Origin: Halegenticoccus soli
Lineage (GTDB): Archaea; Halobacteriota; Halobacteria; Halobacteriales; Haloferacaceae
Direction of reading: 5' to 3'
NCBI RefSeq assembly: GCF_002844195.1
Contig: NZ_PEND01000013.1
Span: 1-47,805, forward strand
Length of the DNA stretch: 47,805 bases
Positions within the stretch are counted from its first letter, which is position 1; the number at the start of each line of letters is the position of its first letter. The translations under genes and the position numbers were made by a program. The notes beneath the pieces are model-generated. The model searched no databases, was not told the origin of the DNA, and was given only the letters and a program-made list of their open reading frames with translations. Below, one piece after another: positions 7,956 through 16,058 of this stretch.

Positions 7956-10838
7956 TTATTCAACGCCCCCGGCAGGAGCGGCAACGGAGCGGTTGGTCTC
8001 TTCGAAGAGCGTCGCAAACAGTTTGCGCTGGACGGTCCGAGCGTGCTTGTAGAACGCGGGCGGGGAGATCTCGAGCGTCTCCGCAACATCCTCTCCTGTG
8101 CTCTCGCGAGGCGATTCGAAGAACCCGCTGTAGTACGCTGTCTGGACCACCTCGAGCTGTCGCTCGGTCAGCTTCTCGAGGAACTTCGAGTAGAGGTCGT
8201 GCTCCATCGACTGATCGAGCGTCTGCTTAGCACGGAGTTCGACGGTGGAGAATGTCTCGCGAACGAGTCGCGTGATCATTCGAATGTCGATACTATCCGG
8301 AATCTCGATGACGAGCGTCGTGGTGGTCGGATCAGCGGTCGCCTCCCGGAAGACGGCGCCGTGATCGGCTAACTCCAGGGCGAGGAACGGCTGTGTGAGC
8401 CGTAATCGCAAGACGCCTCCGTCCCCATCTGCGCTGATCTGTTGGACGTCGTCGACCGCGACCAGCCGAGATGCCGCTTCGGCGACGTCCTCGGGAGATG
8501 CATCTTCGACGGTGACGAAGACGTAACTCCCCTCCGTGGATTGTTGGACGCCACCCTGATACGAGAGTGTACATGCCGCGTCCTGAGCGAGCCGTGAGAG
8601 GACGAACGTCGGGTCATCGATAACGAACTCGACGCGAGTTATCGACGTCGTGAGCAGCGCGTTCTTCCGCTCAAGCGCGCTGAGCGCAGACGCGATGGTT
8701 TCTCCGAGCTCGGCCAGGACGGCCTTCGCGGTGTCGTCGAACGCGTCTCGGGTCGGTGCGTAGACCGTTAATACGCCGTGGGTGAGATCGTTGTACGCGA
8801 GCGGAATACTCAGCACCGAGAGGTAGTCGCGAGCGAGCGCGTCTTTCCGCCACGGTTCGTCGCGGAGACCGGCGGCGACGTTCGTCACCATCGTCACGTC
8901 TCCGGTCCCCGCCGTTTTCCCGGCTGGCTCCGCATCTGAGCCGGCGATGGCGAACGACTGGCAGTCCAGATAGCCCTGTTCGCTTCCCGCCCAGGCTCGC
9001 GGTTCCACCGCGTCGCTCGTCGGATCGGCCGTCCCGATCCAGGCGAATCGAAACCGGTCGTCGGCGGTCAACAGTTCACAGACCGTATGGTCGATCTCCT
9101 CGCGCGTTTCGGCCTGGACGAGCGCCTGATCGATTTCCCGAATCGTCTCGTTGATGCGATTCAGATCGGTTAGCTGTTCGTTTTGTTGCTGGAGCGTGCG
9201 GTCCTGCTCACGGAGTCGTGACTCCCGGGTGATGCGGTCGAGAGCCGCTTCAGCCGTCGCTGCGAGGAGATCGGCCAGCTCCCGGGTCACATCGTCGAAG
9301 GCACCCACCTGATTCGAGCCCGCGACGAACACGCCGTGATTGCCGAGCGGGATGTAGGTCGCACTCCGGAGGTCAGTCGCCCTGTTTTCGAGTCGGTCTG
9401 CCTCGTGGACGTCGTCGAAAAACAGTATCTCGTCCTCGACGAAGCTGTAGCTCGGAAGCGTCTCTCCGTCGGCGCGAACGGCCGGAAGCGGTCCGTTCAG
9501 CTCTTTCATCGTCGCCGAGCGTGCTGCGGGCCGAAGGTCGTTGGCATCAGCATCGAAGAGATAGACAGCACTCGCATCGAGATCGAGGACACCGGGTGTG
9601 TCGTCGACGACGTGCTGGGCGATTTCCTGGTGGGTTTCGGCATAGAGGAAATCACGGGCGGTCTCGTGGAGCGTCGCAAGCGCTTCCTCGCGTTGCTTCC
9701 GTTTCGTAACGTCCCGACAGCTGAAGAGGAGCGTTCCGTCCTGAATCGAGACTTCGCGCACGTTGACCAAGAGCGTGTGCTCGCGCCCGGCTTTGTCGGT
9801 CGCCGTGCACTCGATGTTCTTGAGGACGCCGTTTTCCGCGAGTTGGTCGCGATCGACGAGCTCCTCACCGAGGAGCTCGTCGATAGTCCCCAGGTCGCGA
9901 ATCTCCGCGGCCGTATAGCCGAAGATGAAGTGGACGTTGGGACAGACGTAGGTGTACTCGCCGGCGTCGTCCGTGATGAGGACGGTGTCGGTCATGTTGT
10001 TGAGCGTAACGCGGTGAAGTTCCTCGGACTGACGGAGATTGCGCTCTAGATCGACACGCTCGGTGACGTCGACGCCCTCGACAACGATCGAGACGAGGTC
10101 ACCGCGTTCGTTATCGACCGGGCGTACGGAGAGATCGATGATGCGCGGATCGTCGAGGTGCGGCGGCTGTGGGATGACGGCGGTACCGAACGTCCCGTCG
10201 AGTGCGTTCTTCACGATCCGGTGCACCTCCGCCTCCGTCGTGTCCGCGTGCGACCACCACGGGAGCGTCCAGAATGGCTCGCCGACAAGAGTTTCGACGT
10301 CCTCGTCGATCATCTCCCGCGCCGTCTGATTCACGCGGGCGAGTGAGCCGTCCGGGTCGAGCACCCACGTCGCCGTCCGCGAATCGTTGAAGATCGCATC
10401 GAACTGTCTGGCGCGCTCTCGCCGGGAAATCGCCCGCTGTGCCGACCGAATCGCCCGTTCGGTTCGAGCCACCAGCTCCTCGATCATCTGGTCAGCCGAT
10501 TCCGTCAGTGCGACGTAATCGGTAACCCCGGCCCCGATGGCCTCACTGGCGATGGTTTCACTTCCGGACGTAGCGCCGATTATCACGGGGTGCGCGGCAG
10601 TTTCGTTGCGGATCTCTCTGAGCAGTTCGACTCCCGTCGTCTCGTCGAGCGCGTACTCGCTGATGAGACAGTCTGTGGCCCGCTTCCGGAAGACTTCGAG
10701 CGCCTCCGCTCCGGTTTGAACTCGCTGCACAGTCGCGTCAGTCCCAGTTTCGAGCGTCGCTGCGAATCGCCCGACCCACTCACTTGTTCCGACGAGTAGG
10801 ACGGCCGACGAATCAAGGACGGTGGGGGAAGACGCCAT
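7956..10838 (-). CDS. PAS/GAF sensory regulator with bacterio-opsin-activator and HTH-10 domains
   Basis: This 960-residue haloarchaeal one-component regulator has, in order: a receiver-like domain (about 10-130) in which the expected phospho-acceptor Asp is not evident (LISEYAL), a linker coiled coil, PAS (about 150-270), PAS (about 285-385, with YTYVCPNVHFIFGY), GAF (about 390-545), GAF (about 570-715), a bacterio-opsin activator domain (about 720-870) and a C-terminal HTH-10 DNA-binding domain (about 890-945), with LTERQLEVVQTAYYSGFF and the recognition region ISPPAFYKHARTVQRKL. Relatives sense light, oxygen or redox through PAS/GAF and activate transcription. No histidine-kinase domain is present. 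It stands alone between MBL-fold and zinc-ribbon genes on the same strand, so its targets cannot be read from context. Confidence 0.9.
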   Translation of the reverse strand: MASSPTVLDSSAVLLVGTSEWVGRFAATLETGTDATVQRVQTGAEALEVFRKRATDCLISEYALDETTGVELLREIRNETAAHPVIIGATSGSETIASEAIGAGVTDYVALTESADQMIEELVARTERAIRSAQRAISRRERARQFDAIFNDSRTATWVLDPDGSLARVNQTAREMIDEDVETLVGEPFWTLPWWSHADTTEAEVHRIVKNALDGTFGTAVIPQPPHLDDPRIIDLSVRPVDNERGDLVSIVVEGVDVTERVDLERNLRQSEELHRVTLNNMTDTVLITDDAGEYTYVCPNVHFIFGYTAAEIRDLGTIDELLGEELVDRDQLAENGVLKNIECTATDKAGREHTLLVNVREVSIQDGTLLFSCRDVTKRKQREEALATLHETARDFLYAETHQEIAQHVVDDTPGVLDLDASAVYLFDADANDLRPAARSATMKELNGPLPAVRADGETLPSYSFVEDEILFFDDVHEADRLENRATDLRSATYIPLGNHGVFVAGSNQVGAFDDVTRELADLLAATAEAALDRITRESRLREQDRTLQQQNEQLTDLNRINETIREIDQALVQAETREEIDHTVCELLTADDRFRFAWIGTADPTSDAVEPRAWAGSEQGYLDCQSFAIAGSDAEPAGKTAGTGDVTMVTNVAAGLRDEPWRKDALARDYLSVLSIPLAYNDLTHGVLTVYAPTRDAFDDTAKAVLAELGETIASALSALERKNALLTTSITRVEFVIDDPTFVLSRLAQDAACTLSYQGGVQQSTEGSYVFVTVEDASPEDVAEAASRLVAVDDVQQISADGDGGVLRLRLTQPFLALELADHGAVFREATADPTTTTLVIEIPDSIDIRMITRLVRETFSTVELRAKQTLDQSMEHDLYSKFLEKLTERQLEVVQTAYYSGFFESPRESTGEDVAETLEISPPAFYKHARTVQRKLFATLFEETNRSVAAPAGGVE

Positions 10839-11150
10839 TATTCGATACCTGGGGACCGACGGGAATGCAGCTTACCGCCGGTTCCGGCCCAGCCTTGCTG
10901 CTGTACTGGATCGAGATTCGCGCTCATTACTAGTCACCCATCAAACCGACAAGAGACAAAGGCGTTTGCTATTTAGCCCCAGAGGCAATCGCGGGTTGCT
11001 CGGTTATCCCCGTACCCTTCCGTTGGAACCGCCTCGCTTGGTATATCCTTTCGTTCGACGAACCGGTGACCCTCGTTCGGAGTACGTGTGTCGGCGTGAT
11101 TGTCGTCGGTGTCGCAGGTCTCCACCTCGCTTCTGGTGGTCACTGACTAC
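10839..11150. other. Intergenic region upstream of the sensory regulator
   Basis: I see no convincing coding frame in these 312 bases. The stretch separates the end of the MBL-fold gene from the start of the regulator on the minus strand, so it should hold the regulator's promoter; no TATA box at the expected spacing is clear. Confidence 0.4.
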
Positions 11151-12011
11151 CTACTGCCGAGCCGCATGTACTTCGAACCGATAGGTATCGCCGTGCTCGA
11201 CGTATGCAACACGGTCTTCGAGATCCGCCTCCCTGACCGCCTCTTTGAAGTCCGACAGCGGCGACTGGAAAACTTCGTAATCGTTATAGTGAATCGGAAT
11301 GTTCGTGTCCGCATCGAACAGTTCGACGGCCTCGACGCCTTGTTCTGCGTCCATCGTCAACAGGACGCCGAGGATTCTTGTCCCGCCCAGATGCAAGAGT
11401 GCGAGGTCGATGTGGGGGTAGCGCTCGGGAATCTCTTTGAGGGCATCGTGCATCACTGTATCCCCCGTGATAAATAACTGGAAGCGGGGCTGTCCCTCCT
11501 CTGGTTGGAATTCGAGCATGCTTCCCATGACGGGCGGAAGTGCCTTTTCGACCACAGGCGGGCCATGTCTGCCGGGCGTCGACGTGATAGCGAGTTCTAC
11601 GTCTCCCTTGCGGACAGTCATCTCCTCCCACGTGTCCAGTGGATACGTTTCGCGGAACCCCTTCTCTGCGAGTTCGTCAGCCGCGTGCTGAGTCGTCACA
11701 ATGGGGAGGCTTTGGTCGAGTTTCTCTTCGACGACGTGGTCGAAATGATCGCCGTGATAGTGTGAAAGCAGAACGAAGTCAATATCTGACGGGAGTTCTT
11801 CGATCTCGATGGCCGGGTCGGTCTTGCGCTCCGACCTGATACCGTACCCGAGGTGGACGTGGTCGCCGCTGTGCAGGAAGTTTGGATCGGTCAGGATTGT
11901 GAACCCGGCGTAGCGAATAATCACAGTGGCGGTCCCGACGAAGAAGATCGAACCACTCTCACGGTCAACGTCGCCGGTCTCTGGAGCCGGAAGGTCAAGC
12001 GTCTGGTTCAT
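11151..12011 (-). CDS. UlaG-like metallo-beta-lactamase-fold hydrolase
   Basis: This 286-residue protein starts from ATG 12011 (MNQTLDLP); an in-frame ATG at 12056 would add 15 residues, but that stretch overlaps an upstream small frame. The metal-binding signature is LLSHYHGDHFDH (His84, His86, Asp88, His89), with a later GRHGP histidine, ITGDTVMHD aspartate and a C-terminal IPIHYNDYEVF histidine. This pattern matches the UlaG/YtnP-like branch of MBL-fold hydrolases, which use two metals to hydrolyse lactones, phosphodiesters or related esters. The fold is sure; the substrate is not. A short membrane-type frame ends 8 bases upstream and may share the transcript. Confidence 0.88.
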   Translation of the reverse strand: MNQTLDLPAPETGDVDRESGSIFFVGTATVIIRYAGFTILTDPNFLHSGDHVHLGYGIRSERKTDPAIEIEELPSDIDFVLLSHYHGDHFDHVVEEKLDQSLPIVTTQHAADELAEKGFRETYPLDTWEEMTVRKGDVELAITSTPGRHGPPVVEKALPPVMGSMLEFQPEEGQPRFQLFITGDTVMHDALKEIPERYPHIDLALLHLGGTRILGVLLTMDAEQGVEAVELFDADTNIPIHYNDYEVFQSPLSDFKEAVREADLEDRVAYVEHGDTYRFEVHAARQ

Positions 12012-12019
12012 ACTCTCTT

Positions 12020-12241
12020 CTAGTTGGCCGCCTCCGCGTTCTGCGGACGTAGCCATTCCTGGAGGCGGTCGGAATGAATACCGAATCTGAGTCCTGTGAG
12101 ATATGACAGGAAACTCGAAATAAGTATCCACAGTACTCTTGGATGCTCTATGCCGATGTGTAAGATGGTATCAATCACACCCTCACTGTACAGGCTATCT
12201 GCATACAAGATTTTTGCCATATAGTCGAAGTGCCCGTTCAA
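12020..12241 (-). CDS. Possible small membrane protein upstream of the MBL-fold gene
   Basis: This 73-residue frame starts MNGHFDYMAKIL and has one hydrophobic segment (VLWILISSFLSYLTGL) and a Trp/Arg-containing tail. It ends 8 bases before the preferred start of the MBL-fold gene on the same strand, an operon-like arrangement. Base composition is lower in GC than its neighbours, which is unusual for a conserved haloarchaeal gene. I do not recognise the family; it may be chance. Confidence 0.35.
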   Translation of the reverse strand: MNGHFDYMAKILYADSLYSEGVIDTILHIGIEHPRVLWILISSFLSYLTGLRFGIHSDRLQEWLRPQNAEAAN

Positions 12242-12435
12242 CTGATTTGTGGGGACGTTAGGTAGTCTTCAGAGCGATGAGTGTAGCCATGATGCCGCTA
12301 GTTCCACGCAACGGAGTCACGATAATCGACACCGCGATCGAGACGGGATTCGATCTCAAATGAGACGCACCGAGTCGAAGGTTCGATCGAGCGAGGATAT
12401 GTATTTGAATATCCACCCAAACCGTTCATGTCCCA

Positions 12436-12450
12436 GGGACTTATAGTCCC
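12436..12450 (+). promoter_or_regulatory. Perfect inverted repeat before a small membrane-protein gene
   Basis: GGGACT-TAT-AGTCCC is a perfect 6-bp inverted repeat with a 3-base spacer. It lies between two in-frame ATGs (12428 and 12455), 4 bases before the second, so it could be an operator or mRNA hairpin and argues for the downstream start. An AT-rich TATA-like stretch (TATTTGAATAT) lies about 30-45 bases before it. Confidence 0.45.
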
Positions 12451-12454
12451 TCAT

Positions 12455-12640
12455 ATGAACTGGGGACAACGGTTAGAAGGAATCGGCGCGGGCTGGATAA
12501 TCCTCTTGGGCGTCCTCTTCTTTTTCTTTCCCGAACCAGTTACCTCATTCTGGGGCGCCATTCTGATACTCATCGGTGTGGGGATCTTTCTTGTCGGGTG
12601 GTGGCGCGATCGACAGGAGTCGGAAACTGTGACGGCGTAA
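12455..12640 (+). CDS. Small two-helix membrane protein
   Basis: This 61-residue protein starts from ATG 12455 (MNWGQRLEG); a start at 12428 would add nine residues but would put a perfect inverted repeat inside the coding sequence. Two hydrophobic helices, GWIILLGVLFFFFPEP and AILILIGVGIFLVGWW, are joined by a short loop and followed by a charged WRDRQES tail. This is the layout of small haloarchaeal integral membrane proteins of unknown function. It is isolated on the plus strand. Confidence 0.65.
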   Translation: MNWGQRLEGIGAGWIILLGVLFFFFPEPVTSFWGAILILIGVGIFLVGWWRDRQESETVTA

Positions 12641-12715
12641 TTGGCGATCCCACAGCGTACCTTTTGCTGCCGGGTACGGGCCGTGCCTATCGGCCTGCCT
12701 GTCCCTTCTGTGGTT

Positions 12716-12736
12716 CGAGACGGCGTCGCCGTCTCG
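12716..12736. terminator. Perfect hairpin between a membrane-protein gene and the tnpB remnant
   Basis: CGAGACGGC-GTC-GCCGTCTCG is a 9-bp perfect stem with a 3-base loop. It lies 75 bases after the small membrane-protein gene and beyond the 3' end of the convergent tnpB remnant. It could be a bidirectional terminator or part of the old IS end structure. Confidence 0.4.
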
Positions 12737-12889
12737 TCATCACAAAAGACCAGAGGTCTGCCGAACGACCACGGTGGACGGGCTCAACTGGAGAGATCAG
12801 TATTCTGTGGCCTCAGCCGTGTTCGTAGCCACGCACCGCGGTACCTGGTGAAACGAGACCTAGAGCGATACTTAGTGAACTACCCTACC

Positions 12890-13419
12890 CTACTCGCTCA
12901 CGGCTGACGCCGTTCGCTCCGTGAGGGGAGGGCTTCCTGCTTCCACGACGCGCTTTGCAGATACAGGAGTATCCACAGGGAGCGCAGTCTCCACAGGCGT
13001 TAATTCGGAGTATCCCACTCCTACGTCTTCGAGGCCACGAAAAAGAATGTTCCACGCCGCGTTCGCGTCCCTGTCCGCCTCAAATCTACAGGCGGGACAG
13101 GAGTGTTCACGGACCCACAACGGCTTGTCCGTCGAAACGCCGCACGCCGCGCACTCCTTGGTCGTCCCTCTCGGTCGACCGCCACGAAGTGCGTCCCCTC
13201 TCGCTCGCACTTATAGTCGAGCAACGAGAGGAAAGTTCGCCACGCCGCAGACGCCGTGTTGCGGCTATTCGACGGCGACTCCATCATCCTCTTCACGTTC
13301 AGGTCTTCAACTGCTACGAGGTCGTACTCCCGAGCGTAGTAGTTCGAGAGCTTGTGCAAGAAGTCGCGGCGCTTCCGTCGGAGGACGGCGTGACACTCCG
13401 CGACTCGACGCCCCATCAT
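12890..13419 (-). pseudogene. TnpB (IS200/IS605 family) remnant, 5'-truncated and frameshifted
   Basis: The upstream frame gives the middle of TnpB (ECHAVLRRKRRDFLHKLSNY, LVAVEDLNVKRMMESP with the RuvC-type Glu, then AAWRTFLSLLDYKCEREGTH). Near 13174-13180 it loses frame. A second frame carries the zinc-ribbon end (ECAACGVSTD, HSCPACRFEADRDANAAWNI with the last RuvC Asp) through to a normal-looking C-terminus ERTASAVSE. Reading VAVD-(P)RGTTKEC across the break fits loss of a single C in a CCC run. The N-terminal half is missing and the cut end abuts a half SDR gene. TnpB is the RNA-guided nuclease of IS605 elements; this copy cannot make it. No tnpA is present. Confidence 0.88.
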
Positions 13420-13762
13420 GAAAGAACAGGGTCACGGAGCGATTGTGAACATCTCCACCTTCTCAGCGTTCGAACCCGCAAGCGACTTCCCCGTTTCGTC
13501 GGTGCTTCGGGCGGGACTCGGAAGTTTCACCAAACTCTACGCCGATCAATATGCATCCGACCGCATCCGGATGAACTCCGTTCAGCCCGGGTTCGTCGAT
13601 AGTTACGAGATCGATGAAGAAACGAAGGAGGAGATCCCACTGGGGCGCTCCGCGAAGACCGCAGAGATCGCCGACGCAGTGGCGTACCTGCTCTCGCCGG
13701 CTGCGAGCTATCTAACGGGCCAGAACATTCGCGTCGATGGTGGCCTGACCTCGTCTGTGTAG
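13418..13762 (+). pseudogene. SDR-family dehydrogenase, N-terminal half missing
   Basis: The 114-residue frame is the C-terminal half of a short-chain dehydrogenase: GAIVNISTFSAFEPASDF (the strand ending in the catalytic Ser region), a helix with SSVLRAGLGSFTKLYADQYA, IRMNSVQPGFVDS, and the end SYLTGQNIRVDGGL that is diagnostic of the fold. The family is normally about 250 residues, and the cofactor-binding GxxxGxG half is absent. The frame begins exactly where the tnpB remnant begins on the other strand, so both were cut at one junction. It is probably non-functional. It follows the subclass in which the YxxxK block is atypical, so the substrate cannot be inferred. Confidence 0.8.
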
Positions 13763-13802
13763 ACGGACCGGACACCCTGGCGACGCTCTGTACTCGCCCA
13801 GC

Positions 13803-13926
13803 GAGAATACGTCGAGAAAGGTCAGCTCGACCGGCGTACCGACTTCTCCCTGATCGCCGACGTGTGCCGCAACGCCCTCAGAGAACGCCCGAGCAGGAAG
13901 TCCAGTACCTCCGAGAGACCGCCCCC
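13803..13926 (+). pseudogene. Winged-helix regulator fragment, frameshifted (copy B)
   Basis: One frame gives REYVEKGQLDRRTDFSL...ALRER and, after a frame change near 13888, EQEVQYLRETA. The joined fragment matches 24 of 38 residues of a second fragment at 19979-20122. Both resemble the wing and C-terminal helix of haloarchaeal winged-helix regulators. There is no start codon or N-terminus. It follows the truncated SDR gene by 40 bases, adding to the cluster of debris. Confidence 0.5.
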
Positions 13927-14097
13927 GCCTCCCTCCGAAAGTACGGCTTCCCCTTTCGGCGTTTACCCAGCTGTTCTTTCGCGTGTAGACAGAGCAGCTG
14001 TCTCCCCGTTCAATTACTATACCGCACTCGAATAATTTACTGTAGGATACTAGCAGAAAAGGTCTTAGTGGACTCTTCAGAACATCTGGAGAAGAAG

Positions 14098-14424
14098 ATG
14101 GCGTCACACCGACACACCGCGGTTGCAGCCCGAGCAATTCAACTCGCGATCCGAGAGGGGCTTTTCACGGCGTCGGACGTCTGTCGAACGCTCCGCCACC
14201 CGCCGATGCAACACGCTGTGACTCAAATTCTAGAGCACCTTGAAACAGAGGGGTGGATCGAGCGGGTCGACTCCGAGTCGTCTCTGTGGCGCGCAGGAGA
14301 CCTTGCAGCTCGGTACGGGAAGATGGACGACCACGCAAAGCGCCGGGCACGAGTTCGCGTGCGAAGCGCCGAACGTCCGCTCACCTCCTGGAGCAAACCT
14401 ACCGCAGAACGGCGACGCCGGTGA
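14098..14424 (+). CDS. Putative winged-helix DNA-binding protein
   Basis: This protein has 108 residues from ATG 14098, chosen because upstream in-frame sequence belongs to a broken fragment. The first 75 residues look like a helix-turn-helix/winged-helix domain: AIREGLFTASDVCRTLR, then a helix MQHAVTQILEHLETEGWIER and a wing reaching SSLWRAGDLA. A basic C-terminal tail (KRRARVRVRSAER) follows. Its stop overlaps the GTG start of a small zinc-ribbon gene (GTGA), so the two are translationally coupled. The pair may be a regulator plus zinc-finger partner; the family is not one I can name. Confidence 0.65.
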   Translation: MASHRHTAVAARAIQLAIREGLFTASDVCRTLRHPPMQHAVTQILEHLETEGWIERVDSESSLWRAGDLAARYGKMDDHAKRRARVRVRSAERPLTSWSKPTAERRRR

Positions 14425-14630
14425 CTCAGAGCACGGCTCAAGCCACTGTCTGTGCGATGTCACTTCACCTTCCCAAACGTGATCCTGGATGGGCGCGTGA
14501 TCGTCGCTGTCCGACGTGTGGCGAGCTCTCGTCGGCTACACGGGTAGCGCTCAACGGAACTGTCTTCGTCTGCCCAAACGGTCACCGCTGGTTTCGCGAG
14601 GCGGCCGTCGGCAGTGACCGGTCTCCGTAG
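14421..14630 (+). CDS. Small CPxCG zinc-ribbon protein
   Basis: This 69-residue protein starts from GTG 14421, which overlaps the stop of the preceding winged-helix gene; an internal ATG at 14457 would give 57 residues. It has the four-ligand pattern RCPTCGELSS ... VFVCPNGHRWF, with a CPxC knuckle and a C-P-N-G-H knuckle, typical of small haloarchaeal zinc ribbons. Coupling to the DNA-binding gene suggests they act together. No catalytic motif is visible. Confidence 0.65.
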   Translation: MTQSTAQATVCAMSLHLPKRDPGWARDRRCPTCGELSSATRVALNGTVFVCPNGHRWFREAAVGSDRSP

Positions 14631-14739
14631 ATCTCACACCCCGATATTGTCTCACGAGGTGTATCAGGACACCTCACGAAGAGGTACAGGCCGTCCGACG
14701 CCGCACGGGCGTTGCGACGACTACTGTTATCTTTCCTGG

Positions 14740-14761
14740 GATGGCCGCCCTCGCGGCCATC
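14740..14761. terminator. Hairpin between convergent genes
   Basis: GATGGCCGC-CCTC-GCGGCCATC is a 9-bp perfect stem with a 4-base loop. It lies between the zinc-ribbon gene ending at 14630 (+) and the membrane-protein gene ending at 14878 (-), where a shared bidirectional terminator would be expected. Confidence 0.5.
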
Positions 14762-14877
14762 TTCTACGGTCGCCTCTCTCCCGGTAATCCACTGAGACGG
14801 TGCATACAGAACTGTCCAGGAGGTAACGGGACTCACCTTGGCACAAAAAGTAGAACGGGCCACCGGTTCGGTCAACG

Positions 14878-15315
14878 TTACGCGCAGTTCGCCTCACAGC
14901 GGGAGACATCTGGATTGCCGTCCTTCAGGGTGATATCCTCGAGGACGAACCCGATGTCGTCGAACTTGACCGTGACGTCACACACCGTGTAGACGGTGTC
15001 GTTCCACGTGAGGTGGAGTCCGTAGATGCGGAACTCCGCGTTCTCGACGAGGTACGCTCGGTGATCGATGTGCGCGTCGGGCAAGCCGGGGCCGACCACC
15101 GACACGTGCTCCCAGGCGAAGACAGCGTCCTCGATCACGATTGTCTCGTTGATGAGCTTCACCTCGTCTGCACCTTCAGCCGGCGGTTCGCCCGCTGCGG
15201 TCATGCTGAACCCGATGAGTACCACACCGAGTAGCATCGCAACGACGACGAGGCTAACTACGGCTGAGATGGCACTCAAGGCTGTTCGTATCACTGGTAT
15301 ACACCTCGATTGCAT
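14878..15315 (-). CDS. Membrane-anchored or secreted protein of unknown function
   Basis: This 145-residue protein starts from ATG 15315. An N-terminal hydrophobic helix (AISAVVSLVVVAMLLGVVLI) precedes an extracellular-type domain of alternating strands: ETIVIEDAVFAWEHVSVVG, DHRAYLVENAEFRIYGLHL, YTVCDVTVKFDDIGFVLEDI, ending in CEANCA. Three Cys in the last 40 residues could form a disulfide. I recognise no family. The region upstream contains the long non-coding stretch before the beta-helix gene. Confidence 0.6.
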   Translation of the reverse strand: MQSRCIPVIRTALSAISAVVSLVVVAMLLGVVLIGFSMTAAGEPPAEGADEVKLINETIVIEDAVFAWEHVSVVGPGLPDAHIDHRAYLVENAEFRIYGLHLTWNDTVYTVCDVTVKFDDIGFVLEDITLKDGNPDVSRCEANCA

Positions 15316-16058
15316 TAAACGTCTTCTGAGGAGATGAATATGTCGAACGCGAAAGTAACGACGATCACTATCCACGCAGCCCTTCGACGCTGACGGCGTG
15401 CAGCTACGCGAAGAGTCTCGGCGTCTGTGGTGTCGCACCGAGGACCGGTCGTTTGGGGAGCGGCTCGCCGAAACCAGCGAAAAGTTTGATTGGGTCCCTC
15501 CGGCGTTCCGCGACCTCTCAGCCTGAGCTCTGGTGAATTCCTTCGCAGGGAACTACCGCATCGCTCGCATCGGTGGCCGCCACACCTATGCCATTCTGTA
15601 GCGTACGTCTACGTTGGGAGCCACCACGCCTGCGTTTCCTGTGCCGTCAAGGGTGCGGTGGCTCCCCTCGTCGCATTGGACACGCGAGGCCAGTGGCAGC
15701 ATGACCGGGCTGGCACGAGCACAGCCTCGGCAACTGTGATACTGGCCTCGCACTTGACGATTAGCTCTCCGGTAAGATCGTCTCGTTCACGGGAAACGCC
15801 TGGGGAAACCAGCGCCAAGCGCTCAAGGTCTTGTCTGGTCTTGATCCGTTGAGCAGGACAACGCCAGCGCGAAAGGCTTATCCAATGTATGAAGATCGGA
15901 ATGATAAGTATTCTACTATCGTTTAATCAATGCAAAAAGCGTATGGTAAAGGATTACACTCGTCTGAATAGACTGTAGAAAATCATCAAACCGGGCTCTA
16001 GCGGGCGCAGAAACATCCGACCGCGTGTGACCAGTTGAACGCAGAACGCAACCACCTC
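15316..16058. other. 743-base region without a convincing gene
   Basis: Frames here are short and do not look like haloarchaeal protein. The last 180 bases are AT-richer than the surroundings (around 15880-15960, with AAGTATTCTACTATCG) and probably hold the promoter of the beta-helix gene. I see no clear repeat, tRNA or IS end. Confidence 0.4.

Noticed and set aside
15490-15852. 120-residue frame in the gap before the beta-helix gene, and a 69-residue frame on the other strand
   Set aside because: No recognisable motif, atypical composition and no operon context; left as non-coding.
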